A stretch of 64,000 nucleotides of DNA, from positions 125,337 through 189,336 of the forward strand of contig RHPI01001168.1 in assembly GCA_009103225.1 (NCBI GenBank), written 5' to 3'. The notes under the pieces were generated by a model that saw only the letters and a program-made list of their open reading frames with translations, did not search any database and had not been told where the DNA came from. The position numbers and the translations under genes are program-made. The DNA is from Chlorokybus atmophyticus (Eukaryota > Streptophyta > Chlorokybophyceae > Chlorokybales > Chlorokybaceae). Each line of letters begins with the position of its first letter. The first letter of the stretch is position 1. Below are positions 48,801-60,386 of the stretch, in pieces.

Positions 48801-50933
48801 CAGACTCTGCACGTGCAACACCACACATGAGGCACATGCTGCGCGCTTGTGTCTGTGGGCATGTGTGTACTTGTGCAGTAACATGGCAACACGCGCGTGT
48901 AAACGTGCACGTGCATGTTGGTATTGATGTGTGCTTGTTGGCGTGTGTGTATTTGTGTGTTGGTGTATGCACGCAAACTCACCCGAAACCTGGCAATGAT
49001 CTTCAATACTCGCAACACCCGAAAGATCTTGAACTACACGCAACAACAAGTCAGCCAAGGCTCATGAAGACACTTGTCTACAACATCGGAGTGTCACATA
49101 CATAGGCGGCGATGCCTCCCGAGGACGAGCTCGAGGACGTGATGAACAGCGTGAACACTTCGGGGACGGCGGAGAGCGCGGTGACAGTTGCGTCGAAGAC
49201 GTTCCAACCGTCGCGCCAGAAAGCCTTGAACGAGTCCGTCATCTTTAACGCGAGCTCAAGAATGAACGCGAGTAAGATCAAGATGTCCAAGATTCTGAAC
49301 ACCTGAGAGGTGTGATCAAATGTGAGCGACAACATAGCAGGGTGATGATGGAGTTGGTGGTGATGAAGCTGATGCTGGTGGAGAATGACAATGATGATGA
49401 TGATGATGATGATGAGAATGTTGACGATGATGATACTGATTGATTCAGCGATGATGTTGCTGATGATTAGCATCACCATCAACAAGAATATCAGCCACAA
49501 CAGCAACAACGACAACAACAACATTAACGGCAGCAACACTTGCTTGCAGGGCGGTTGAGTGTCTGGATGCGTGTAGCTCAGTCTGGCACGAGACCACGAC
49601 GGCGTTGAGAACGATCATCCACGTGACCGTCGCGTTGAAGTGCCGGTGTCCCGTCATCCAATGCGCCCATAGATCGATCGGCACCTTGAGAGTGGAAAGA
49701 AGCGTTGGTCTCATAGGGCGATGGCTGCAGACTCACAAGCTTGCAACCCTATACTTATCACTGGACGGTTGGTAAAGGCGAGATAGCAGCTAACCAATCT
49801 GTACACAGAAAATAACAAGCATACAGATATATACAACTACTGGTCAACATGCACGCGCCAGCAGGCACGAGAGAGCATGTGTGTACGTGTGCGTGTGCGT
49901 GGGACGTCACATGTACGCACGCATGCATCAAATAACTGGCTGCAGGGATGCAGAAACATACAGACTTGACACATATACAATCACACAGACAGCTCCATCC
50001 CCTCACCCAATGACTCTTCCTCAGTCTCGCAAACCTCCTCGTTGCCTCCAGATCAAAGCCGATCCCTCCTCCTCCTTCGCCATCCTCCCCTCCGCCCCCA
50101 TCTTCCCCTCCCCCGCTACCGCCCCCTCCCCCCCCTCCCCCGCTGCGACGGAACAGCTTGAAGTCGACCAGCTGACGGGGACGCTCGCGGAGCTGGTGGG
50201 AGAAGGCGTCGGGGTCGAGCATCAGGTCGCGACTGCAGTGAGATGTTGGTAACATGCATCTCGTGTTGTTGACATCTTGTATGGGCAAATACATACATAC
50301 CGCATGCCGCTGAGTACACATGTTACATACTTGGTGATTTGCTTATAGTGTGTATTTTACACGCGAGAATACTTGCACAACAAGTGCAGGGCGAATCATC
50401 ACGCAAGCACTGCGTTGGCTACATGTCACACTTAGGTGTCTTATACAGATTGATGCATGTGAGTCGCTATTATGGGAGGACTAAGAGCACCACTCATTGC
50501 GTGCCTTGTGAATGCGGGGGCGATGTTGGGGTCACCCACGACGAGGCTCTTCTCGGCGAGTTGAAACTCCTCAATGAGGCGCCCACGGAAGAGCGCTGTC
50601 CTCTTTGCCAAGTCCTGATTGAGAGAGCAGTAAGTGTTGTTGTTGCATGCGTCACATATGTGGAGATTGCAATCCTGTGTACTAGTTGGATCAGCAACAT
50701 GTGGCAATGTCAAACTGACTCCAACAGCAGCAGTTGATGTCAGTAGCTGTAGTGAAATGTTCGGTTGAGGTATGCCTCTAAAGGATGACAACTTCGCGGA
50801 GAACCGTTGATCTTCATAACTACTTATTTCATGTGATGTTAACAGAAGCCAACAGCGCGCCTGCTCATACCTGCAGCGTGCCGGCAGGCGAGAACCCCGC
50901 CGCAGCGGCCCCAAAGGCTGCCGCCGCCGCCAT
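45810..50933 (-). CDS. CatSper-type voltage-gated cation channel subunit
   Basis: A single six-helix domain is spread over about sixteen exons. N-terminus: ATG at 50933, then DLAKRTALFRGRLIEEFQLAEK (to about 50510), then VDFKLFRRS followed by a Gly-rich run. S1 is NATVTWMIVLNAVVVSCQTE (49685-49540). S2-S3 are ILDILILLAFILELALKMTD and GWNVFDATVTALSAV (about 49302-49104). S4 is FKIFRVLRVLKIIARF with basic residues every third position. S5 is SMTFIMMLLAIVLYIYAVFG; the pore is FPTLFELLTFDHWYGFL; S6 is FVSWIWVGGFVFRNIFVGVM. The pore TFDHW fits the [T/S]x[D/E]xW signature of CatSper subunits, flagellar Ca2+ channels in animals. The cytoplasmic tail holds poly-Ala, poly-Asn and Ser-rich segments and ends in a helix (ENMKEFQELHMLAAW). 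Which subunit it is cannot be fixed; several exon borders are approximate. Confidence 0.8.
47081..47125. repeat. Trinucleotide tract coding poly-Asn in the channel tail
   Basis: (TTG)n-type repeat on the plus strand. On the gene strand it codes a run of Asn broken by Ser. A similar GCG-rich tract at about 47570-47625 codes poly-Ala. Confidence 0.85.
50085..50155. repeat. C-rich tract coding the Gly-rich N-terminal region of the channel
   Basis: (CCCCTCCC)n-like sequence. On the gene strand it reads GGAGG/GGGGG steps, giving Gly interspersed with Glu and Asp. Confidence 0.85.
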
Positions 50934-51517
50934 GTTTGAGCAATCAGTTCAGGGCCCTGGAGTCAAGAGATATTCCAACCACCTACAACTCCTCCACCAT
51001 GAAGCAATCGCCGCCGCCGCCGTGGGCCAGGCCTGGCGCTATGGGCGGGTTCACTGAACCACAGTGAGCTGCATCTGATCCATCTCAACCAACACTGAGC
51101 CAGATCAAGCACAAGCTGATCTTCACTAAACTGCGATGAGGCCGTATCGATATCAAAAAGGCCGGCTTACCGCATGCTCAAGAGTGGTCACGTGACTGTA
51201 GCGCGGCGTCTAGCCCGGACCAGCGCATACAAGTGTGCCTCACGTGACTTGTTCGCGTCCTGCTCTAAAGGGCTAATTACGGAGAGATTTTCCTTCACAC
51301 TCTTGGTGGTGACTTTGGCGGATCTCACACACATACCGTGCCGCTTCAGTGCGCTTGCCATACCTGTTTCTGGTTTTGGTGCTCCCATCTGTGTGTTGTA
51401 CCGCGCAGCGTCGTGGTTCGGGAAGCTGCGTGCTGTGGTTGATACACACAAGGGGTGATAGGGCGGTGGTGGTGGTGTTAATCTTGAGGTGGTGGGTACA
51501 GCTGTCTGCTGTTCGCC
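50934..51517. promoter_or_regulatory. Candidate bidirectional promoter region
   Basis: These 584 bp separate the start codons of the divergent CatSper-like gene and the coiled-coil gene. No TATA box or known motif is visible. The inference rests on geometry only. Confidence 0.35.
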
Positions 51518-52960
51518 ATGAGTAACTCGCCAGGGAAGGCCGCAGGGAGGAGGCCAGGACTGACTGAAGACTTCTGGAAATGGCGGGTAAGTACCAACGC
51601 CACCAAGGTCATTGTCCAGATGCAGACTGGACCGGCACGCATGTAGGCTGGGTCGACGAACACCTCATGGTTCTGGCACACTATTCGCCAATGCCAACAC
51701 GTGTGCTCAGACAAGTATCACGCAATCAGTTCGTGCAGTCACTGTTCGGTGCACGCGAGTCTTGCGTGTCAAGAGACAGCCCCTCACTCATACCAGAATA
51801 GCAATATGTGAATCAGATGATACAATAAGAAACCTTGGCAAAGTGCATTGCACAGTGTTTCACAAGAAAGCTTCAAATGTGCACACATGAAGATGGCAAA
51901 GCACTCACCACACGTACCACGTACAGATAGAGCGGGAGGAGTCTCAGTTTTACAAGACGCTGGCTCAGCAGTTCAGTCCCCCTGCACGGATGCGTCCCGT
52001 CCCAAACGCACTCGGAACGGTGTCTTTCCTTCCTCAGGGCGGTCAGCAGCTCGACCGCAGGGCCTTGATCGGGACTTTCCGGAAGGCGGACTTGCGCGAC
52101 CTGCTGATGATGAGTGGAGGAGGGGAGCTGCTGATGGATAAGGGAAAAGAGGAGGGTAAGGGGGAGAAAGAGGGGGAGAAAGACGGTGAGAGCAGGCGGG
52201 CAAAGAGCGTGAGGAGCGATCCAAACAGGAGTGAAAGTCAACACAACTCATTCTTGGGTATGCCGGGCATCGTCCAAGCGCCAGCGAGGTGAGACACAGT
52301 GGCTGCTTGTGTGTGCGTATGCCATCGTTGTGCGCGTCGTGTTGTACCACCTCAGAATGGCGAGTGCACACGGTGATGATTTGTGCATGCACTTGTCAAA
52401 GGGGTGGTCACAGTGCATGCCAAGCACTGTGTACACAAACAGGCACACACATGACTTGCGCATGCACACATGTGCTCGCGCTGACACGTGCGCATGTGAC
52501 GCACACACAAACACGTGTGCAGTATACCTTACTGCATTTGACTAGTTCAAACAGCTTGAACGCAGTACTATGAACTGACCCAGCAATTGACCAACAGGCC
52601 AAAGTCCCTGCGCTCCCAGTCCATGAGGTCTCAGTCAATGAGTGTCGGCGGCGGGGCAGCAAAGTCCAAGACCGCATCGGTGGCATCAAGAGGGTCTTCG
52701 CACTACCCGTCCACTCCCTCTGCAACAAGCGAAACCAGCCTCACTGAGAGCGCCGTCCTGCGTAGGGTTGAACTCCTGGAACAGGTGAGCTACACGCACA
52801 GAGTGTACAGGATCCAAACACAACTGCAAGCAGTGGATGTTAATTCGAAGTTTGGTGGTTGTGTGTGCAGCACTTGGAAGAAGAGAAGCGCGCAAGGATT
52901 GAAGCGGAGAAGAGGTTGGACGAGTTTCGAAAAGAACTCAGTCGAGCTAGCATTGCATAA
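51518..52960 (+). CDS. Ser-rich protein with C-terminal coiled coil (hypothetical)
   Basis: Four exons (51518-51586, 51927-52288, 52598-52784, 52871-52960) close in frame to 235 residues. I do not recognise the family. The N-terminus is basic (MSNSPGKAAGRRPGLTEDFW). A conserved-looking segment, QFYKTLAQQFSPPARMRPV, follows, then LDRRALIGTFRKADLRDLLM and a Lys/Glu-rich charged run. The middle is Ser/Arg-rich (RSQSMRSQSMSVGGG), typical of phosphorylated linkers. The end, LRRVELLEQHLEEEKRARIE and on to RKELSRASIA, is a heptad coiled coil. It is divergent from the CatSper-like gene 584 bp away, so a flagellar role is conceivable, but the protein itself gives no direct evidence. Confidence 0.7.
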
Positions 52961-53051
52961 GGGTATACACAGCATACTGTATAGACACAATACACACAAG
53001 CACGCACACACAATCCCGCCGCAAGTGATCTGCAGTCCCATTTTCTATTAA

Positions 53052-54764
53052 TCACGTCCCTTCAGCCAGTTCATGATGACTCTGTTGAGATCGTTCAACT
53101 GCTGTCAGAGTTTCTGGCGTGTACTCGTCCTCATCCTCGTCCTCATTAACGTGGTCAATGGTTGCGCCCTCGGCACCAGCATTGTCTGCACCGTCATCAT
53201 CATCAGCAGCTTCAGCTTCATCGTCTTCATCTGGATCTTCTTCATCATCATCATCCTCATCGTTCTTAGGCCGGTTGACATTTCGCACAAGACGAGGCAT
53301 GCCATCCTCATCATCGTCCTCTCCTGAAAAGTCAAACAGGCAAAGTGATCAAGTAGGTGTGTGCTGGCTTCTGAAGCTCTTCTCAATGCCACTTCATACA
53401 TATGCACAAGCGAGCAACAAAGAAAGCAAGAGTGTGTGTGAGTGGTTTACCGCATGACTGTATGAAGACCCGCACAATACACGCGTGTTGTAACAACGCA
53501 ACGTTTCAAAGCATGCAATATCGCTTGCCTTCCGAATAAGCCTCTTCAGTAGATGCATATCTGGCTTCCGCGAGGAATTTTGCCTGCTCAGCAACGACGT
53601 CCGCACCATTGCTGCACGCAGCATACGCATCCAGCAATTCCCTATGTCACAATTTTCAGTTTACGCTACAGCATAACAACCCACAAGGACACAAAATGGC
53701 ACAAGGACACTCACTTGTTGAGGGTGATGAACCCATGACCCCACTTGAACTTCTCCAGCAGAAGCTCTGCCCAATCAGGCCTTCCACTATAAGAAGCCAA
53801 TGTAAATTCATGTAAGTCATGGCTTCTACAAAATACGAGAGATACCATGGACGGTTACGAAGGGTTATGCTTGCTCACCATATGTACATTGCGGCTGCCA
53901 ACGCTTCCACGCACGACAGCTTGCAAGGGCGGCCGTAGTTTATTGGGTTGGCGGCCACCAACCAAGGCACTGCAGAGACGACAAACAACCGTGGGCACAC
54001 CCCAAACACGCAACCAATGGATGACAAGCAACAAGGTTAACTGCGCCACAACAACATACATAAGCGCGGTGCAGGGGTCTTGATTCGTGTGAACGGGACA
54101 TCATCGAGCTTCGCCCACGAACAGTCCACAACCGCAAGGCCCGCCTCCTCCATGAGTGCCTTGTCCTCGCGTGACACGCATCGCGTCCCGGTTGGACTGC
54201 ACACAAACGCATGTTGATGAACCTTCTGGTTCCATAGGTGTGCGCGAAAGGAGGTAACTAAATGACCAAAAGACTAACCTCAGTACCACGCCAGCAAAGC
54301 GCTGATTTATGCGCAGCTCCTGCATGCAACTCACACCATCAGCTTGGCACGCACCCACCCACGCACCCACGCACGCATTGCTTTCATGCGCAGGCATCAA
54401 AGGATGGTTGTGCGACGCTGTGAACGCAACGAAAACACTGCTCCTGGCAATGTTGGTGTGTACCCTCACAAAGCCGAGCCGCGCCAGCTTGCGACCAGTG
54501 CACTTCTTTGAATCGCACTGTCCAAAATCCTGTCCAGCAACAACTGACCTCGGTAAGTCTGAGACATCACACGCACGCACACAGCCACCAGCTGTGTTCC
54601 ACGTTAACATGCACGAGCGTACGACTAGGACCACACAAAGCTGATTGAGCTCAAGAAGAGGCTCACCCACATAGCTAAGCGTAAGGGAAACTTGGCACGA
54701 GGTGCTTGTGCTGCATATCAATTAATATGGCATGTTAGTGAACCAACCTCACAGCACTGGACAT
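53052..54764 (-). CDS. TSR3: 18S rRNA aminocarboxypropyltransferase TSR3
   Basis: TSR3 transfers the aminocarboxypropyl group of SAM onto the hypermodified pseudouridine of 18S rRNA late in small-subunit assembly. Marks along the minus strand: KFPLRLAMW (about 54710-54672), [21 protein letters not shown] (about 54544-54473), [12 protein letters not shown] (about 54321-54281), [24 protein letters not shown] (about 54200-54075), [20 protein letters not shown] and [11 protein letters not shown] (about 53970-53879), [17 protein letters not shown] (about 53788-53716), [15 protein letters not shown] (from 53642). The long acidic tail (53323-53052) is Asp/Glu-rich, typical of the family. The first exon (ATG at 54764) is a guess, because its phase with the next exon did not resolve. 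Confidence 0.9.
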
Positions 54765-55589
54765 GGTGATTTATAAAGAGAAAAACATCAGTACCTGGGT
54801 CAACGTCATCAACGTTGCCATTAGTAAACGCCCCTCCACCACCCTCCCTGCGCTCACCGGCGTGAGCTGCTTACATGCGCATGCACATGGACATGCGTAC
54901 ACGCACATGCAAGGACTTGCACCAGAATCATCTAAACAACACGTGCTTGATTGAGGCAAGCACTGCCTGCATAACAAGACGACACTGTGCACGTATGGAA
55001 GTATAGTCAGCACACGCAACGCCCATGTGAAATGATGTACTTTGATAGATAGGCGTATTATATCTTCACAAACAATGGTCACCAAACTGGTTGCAACGAG
55101 CACGTAGCTATTAGGCTTGTTCTTGCCTGCTGACAACCAGACAAGAACAAGCTATCACTCGATACTCGGGGACACACGAGCTGCATGCAGACAGAGCGCA
55201 ACACACATACGGTGACATGGTGTTCCACACGTTCCGTATGTGATCATCTTGACATGAACCAGTTGTGAAGCAGAAATCAAACATTCACCCCTTGTGCAAT
55301 ACACAAACCGATCCATCCACCCACCAATTGGCCGTCTGGCGTTCTCTGCTCCACAGTTTAGCTCCCCGCCCACCACTACTACAACCACCTCCTCCTCGAC
55401 CTCTTCCCTTGCCCATCCTTCCGCCGCCGCTGTCACCGCCGCCGCTGCTGACACTTGGTCACCAGCTAGCAACACAACCAGACAACCAGAGCTGCGCCAA
55501 CCCTAGCACACAGGACATGCACATGCTTGCGGCGGCGGCGGCGGCGGCAGCAAGGAGGAGGAGCAGGAGCAGTAGACGAGGAGGTAGGG
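54765..55589. other. Intergenic between divergent TSR3 and HBS1
   Basis: It contains an imperfect hairpin at 55112-55154 and a (GGC)n stretch near 55530-55550 in the likely HBS1 5' UTR. Otherwise nothing is seen. Confidence 0.45.
55112..55154. repeat. Imperfect hairpin, ~17-bp arms
   Basis: TAGGCTTGTTCTTGCCTG (from 55112) pairs with CAGACAAGAACAAGCTA (to 55154) with about two mismatches or bulges and a loop of about eight bases. Confidence 0.75.
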
Positions 55590-58500
55590 ATGGGGCGGGG
55601 CAAGGGTGGAGCCGCGCTGTACGACGATGACGACTTTGACGATGGATACGATGACTACGACTATGACGAGGACGGCTATGAGGAGGAAGTCGCTGCTCCA
55701 GTGCAGCGTAAGCTTGCTTGGAGCATTGCTTGCTGCTGTGTGCTTTGCGTGTTTATGTTTATCATGTTTATTCATGCAATCCAAACCCGCACATCGTAGC
55801 TGGTATTGTGACTGCTTGCCCTAAACATAGCTTTTCTTGATGTAGTAGAACTGCATTTTACTTTGTTCAAAACGCACACAACCGCATGAGAGAAAAGCTA
55901 TGCACTCAAAGTATTCACTTCTGGTGTTCCTATTATGTGCTTCCTACGTGGGCGTGTCTTTGTCGTGGTTAGACCCTTTCCTTTGCACTTGCTCTTGTCT
56001 GGACGGTGTTAGCATGCGCAGCAGTTGTGCTAGCTCAAACTGATCACTCTTGTCGGTGTTGCTCTTAGCAGCGAAGAAGTCCGTTTCAATCGAGAAACCA
56101 TCAGCAGCGCAGACCATATCAGCTAAGCAAGCGACAGATAAAGCACCAGCAGCCTCCACAAGTTCACAACCATTGTTAGGTAAATGTCTTAACGTACCCT
56201 ATGCTTGACTTAAGCAACATTGCAATGGTAACTGCTGGACACTAACATCAAGACCTGTTGTTGTGTATGTTGCATCTTTGAGCAGAGCACAGAACTGTCT
56301 CCCAAAGTGTCACTCAACAGTACACTAATCACCACCAGCAGCAGCACCAGCATGCAGCTGTTGCCGTTGCACCGATTGTGGATGCGGCGTCAGCCTCACA
56401 GCTGGCGCGGACCCTGTGCGAGCATCCGCCACGTCCTCCTGATTGGGTGCAACCCAACAGTACCGTTGCTGTGCGCGCAATGCCCACACGAATCGACTCA
56501 TCAGCGCCTGGGCTAGGTGAGTGGGTATGAACAGTTGTGCGTTTACCCAGAAGTTGTTCATCCAATTGCATGGTTGATGAAATGGTGCGAATGAGAGAGA
56601 TAAAAAGTGTAGCATCATAGCATAACGTTCATTTGCAGTGCCGTTTGACTTCAGCCAGCCTTCACCTGATGATGCGGTGCGTGCAGCACAGCAGAAGTCC
56701 GGTAAGTGCCTACAACAATATCTTCATGCACACAGATATCGTAAACACCATCATCATCGCTGCATTGTTTGCTTGTTCTGTAACACCACATTGCTGCAGT
56801 GACCAAGAAGCCCATGGTTGCAAAGCCTTTGTTGAAGCCGATTGCCCAGCCCAAAGCACATGCGAGCGTCAAGGCCAAGGCAACACGCGAAGCAACGTCG
56901 CCATCGCGTGGCGAGGAGCAAGCCGGGCCTTCCGGCCGCGACAGCAGCATAGTGGATGTTGAGCGGCTGGGCGAGAGGTTTGCGGAGGTGCTCGAACCCA
57001 AGGGTTGGGTTCGCGCGGGCCTGCCGCTGTCGTCCTTTAAACCGGACGTGAAGCTGATTCAAGAAGCTGGCAAGGAGGACTTGCCTGGGCTCCACTTGGT
57101 TGTGGTACGTGTATGTGTGGCATATGTTGTGCTTGTGGTAGTACCGTGTGCTTGTTTGACAACTGTTTGATTAAACATATTCTATCAAGCATGCATTTGT
57201 ATCAACCTGTCAGGCTTCAAGCCAGCCATTGTCTCGCTTCATGCAGTAGGCTAGATCTCATGTTGATTGTGTCATGTAGCACATTGATTTGGTCAAGGTC
57301 TGTTGTTAAGGTCATGTCCTTGCGGTCAAACATCTGTAGTTAGGAAAATCTAGGCGTTGCTTAGTAGAGTGCGCAGCTTCTTGCTGCTTTAGCATCAAGT
57401 TGGAGTGCCAGTAATGCATCTTCATGACCCTGCAGGCATGCTTTTTATTGTTGGTTTCAGGTGGGGCACGTGGATGCCGGCAAGTCCACGCTCATGGGAC
57501 GACTGCTTGCTGAGCTTGGTGTGGTACGCATGAAGGCGATTGCGTGCATGAATGCTTTCAGCAGTAGAAACGGAGCTGAGCAGTGCAAGCTCAGGTGACG
57601 GAGAAGCAGATGAAGAAACACGTACGGGATGCTGCTGCAAGTGGCAAGTCCTCCTTTGCGTATGCGTGGGTGCTGGACGAGCAGGTTGATGAGCGTCAGC
57701 GGGGCGTCACCATCGACGTTGCCACTGTACAGGTGGGCTCATACTACCAGAGTTGTTTTTGTTATATATTGAGTTGTCATCTCACCTTCTGGCTTGCTTC
57801 TACAGTTTGAGACGCCTCATCAGCGTGTCACATTGCTGGATGCACCCGGCCACCGAGACTTCGTCCCAAACATGATTGCAGGTAAGCAATATTTGAGATG
57901 AGTTGTGCTTGCCGCTAAGCTGTGCAGAATTGTTTTGTGCGTCACACCCACGTTTGGTCTTTTCCAAGGTGCTGCCCGTGCGGATGCGGCGCTGTTGGTC
58001 GTGGACGCGTCACCCGGGGAGTTTGAGGCTGGCTTTGCTGAGGGTGGGGGCAGCACGGGCGGTGGACAGACACGTGAGCATGCGCAGCTGGCAAGGAGCC
58101 TTGGAGTGGAGCAGCTTGTTGTTGTCATCAACAAGGTAAACAGCAAGCTTGAGCTATTACTGTGACATCCAGGCAGCCACAAATACGTGTTGAAGAGAGC
58201 ATGTGCCCGGGGGCATGTGTTTACGTGTGTGCGTAACTGCGTGTGCTTGTGTGCTTGTGCTTGTGCATTTGTGTGTGTTAGTCATTAACAGCTTTAGTGC
58301 AGATGGACTTGGTGCAGTACTCGCAGCAAAGATACACTCAGATCAAAGAGTCGCTCGCACCGTTCCTCAGGCAATGCGGGTTCAAAGACAGCTCTGTACG
58401 GTGGCTTCCAGCCGCAGGAGTAGAAGGCCAGAACCTGGTATGCAAACTTTGACGAGCACTTTGCATAACCGTCAGCTATATTGACTGTGCCAATCAACCA

Positions 58501-59739
58501 GGCCAAACCTCCTACCGACCCGCGCTTTGCGTTGTGGTGGAGCGGTCCTCATCTGGTGGAGGCAATCGACACGTTTGAGAGGCCGGCACGCGCATCCCAC
58601 TTGCCACTTCGCATCACCGTCACGGACGTGACGCGCAGCCGCACACTCAATGCTGCTGCTGCCGGTGGCAAGGTAATTGTGTTTATATGTGTTCGTTCTC
58701 TTGATGTGTTGTTAGCTGTGTTGTACTTAACTGCACTCATAACACTGTGCGTGGCACAGGTTGAGGCTGGTGCCGTGCGCAGCGGTGCACGTGTGCTGCT
58801 CATGCCGTTGGGACAGGTGCTGTTGAACCGCACCTGCATCTGTTATGTTCTATGCACGCACACAGACAGGCGCACATGCACACGCGTGCGCACACACACC
58901 CCTCCCCCCATCGTTGTGTGGCATGCTTTGTGTGCTTGAGCAGATATTGACGGTGAAAGCCTTGGAGCGCCAAGGCACAGGCATACAGCTTGCGTGTGCC
59001 GGTGACATCGTCGAGGTGGTGTTGCACACTTTGGACCGCACAGATGCGTCTTCCGAAGCCAAGCCCGGGGACGTCATATGCGATCCAGATTATCCGGTAT
59101 GACGGCACTGTTGACTTTGTGCTGATCTTTTATACGGTGCTTGGAGTATGTCTTTGTACTTGTCTTCTGCCTTCCTACGCCTTTCAGAACTGAGGGCATC
59201 GCTTAATCAATAACTGTTCCTGCAGATACCAGTAGTGGCTCGCTTTGAAGCCCGCATACTCACCCTCAACTTGGCCATCCCCATACTGAGAGGCGCAACA
59301 GTAGTGGTGCATGCGCACAACGCACAGGTATTGTTCAGACAACGTGATGACCGCAGCAGTCAGCTTCAGTCAACGGATGCATGTGTGCGAACATGTGCCT
59401 GTAAACAAACACGTACATGTACATGCCCAGGGGCGCAACAATTGTAGTCCCCCCTCACAACACAAGATGAACTGGTTTATGTTGTTGATTGTTGTATGTC
59501 TGGCTCAGGAGTCGGGCTCGATATCTGAGCTGGTGGCGCTGCTTGATCCCAAGTCGGGCGCGGTGGCGAAGAGCAAGCCGCGTGCGATCATGAAGCGGCA
59601 GAGCGCCCTTGTTGACATTACGCCCGCGCGGCCGATCTGCCTCGAGTGCTACTCTGATGTCCGCGCGCTCGGGCGCATCGTCCTTAGGGATGCTGGCAGG
59701 ACGCTTGCTGTGGGCATTGTCACGCGCATACTTGCGTAG
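55590..59739 (+). CDS. HBS1: HBS1-type translational GTPase (ribosome rescue)
   Basis: Fifteen exons (55590-55707, 56069-56179, 56286-56516, 56639-56701, 56800-57104, 57461-57523, 57595-57732, 57806-57881, 57969-58135, 58303-58437, 58502-58672, 58760-58816, 58944-59096, 59226-59327, 59509-59739) sum to an intact 706-residue protein. With Pelota/Dom34, HBS1 releases stalled ribosomes in no-go decay. The N-terminus has the acidic Tyr/Asp repeat ([20 protein letters not shown]) and the [12 protein letters not shown] motif of HBS1. GTPase motifs are GHVDAGKST (G1), RGVTIDVAT (G2 region), DAPGHRDF (G3) and NKMD (G4, split across an intron). Beta-barrel domains follow to the end, with the conserved [17 protein letters not shown]. 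Length and N-terminal motif favour HBS1 over eRF3 or EF-1alpha. Confidence 0.95.
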
Positions 59740-60386
59740 AGGCTTGCATGTGTAAGAAGAATGCAAGATGTCGCTCTCAAGTGTTAGCTGACGGCACTCT
59801 ATTGCACACATGTGTCTGCTGCAACCCAAGCGTCGCGCGCCTGAGTTGCTTGTAGTGCACATTGTGCATAGCTCCACAAGTAAAGCATGGTGAATGCTAG
59901 TTGTGGTGCATGCCATGCACATTGTCCGCACACCATGCATGCTGGCACAGCAGCATACCCCCTCTATACATTGGCAGCACGCCCCACCACAATATGATGC
60001 TGCGTGACCATCTGAGACTTATTGCACCAGCAATGCTGTACTGCGCATGCCTGGAGACCAGAGAGACTTGAGTACAACAGCATGGTATTCATGACTGATA
60101 GGGTTGACGTCATACCAACGTGTACATATAATGCAATGCAGTATTAACAACACATGTGCACGTTGTCACTACTGCATTGCATTCTTCGTGCATCAACTGT
60201 GTGACCAGCAATTGCCGCCTCTAGTGCAATGCGACTGGTGGGCTGTACATAATTGCTCCGCTGTGCAAGGATGCAACTTGGTATACTCAGGCTGTTGACA
60301 GGCAATTTTCAACACCTGTGCAGCAATGAGATGCTAGTGCAGTGGCCCACTCGCATTTGCAGCACACCATCACGTAACACTTTACA
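59740..60386. other. Intergenic, nothing recognised
   Basis: Spacer between HBS1 and the convergent membrane-protein gene. GCATGC and TGCAATGC words recur but no element is supported. Confidence 0.5.

Noticed and set aside
55155-55475. Minus-strand Glu/Val/Ala-rich open frame (106 codons)
   Set aside because: It is the complement of a Pro/Thr-rich simple-sequence region upstream of HBS1. No start context, partner exons or family.
57461-59739. Calling the GTPase EF-1alpha or eRF3
   Set aside because: The acidic Tyr/Asp N-terminus and [10 protein letters not shown] motif are HBS1 features. EF-1alpha lacks the extension, and eRF3 has a different N-terminal domain.
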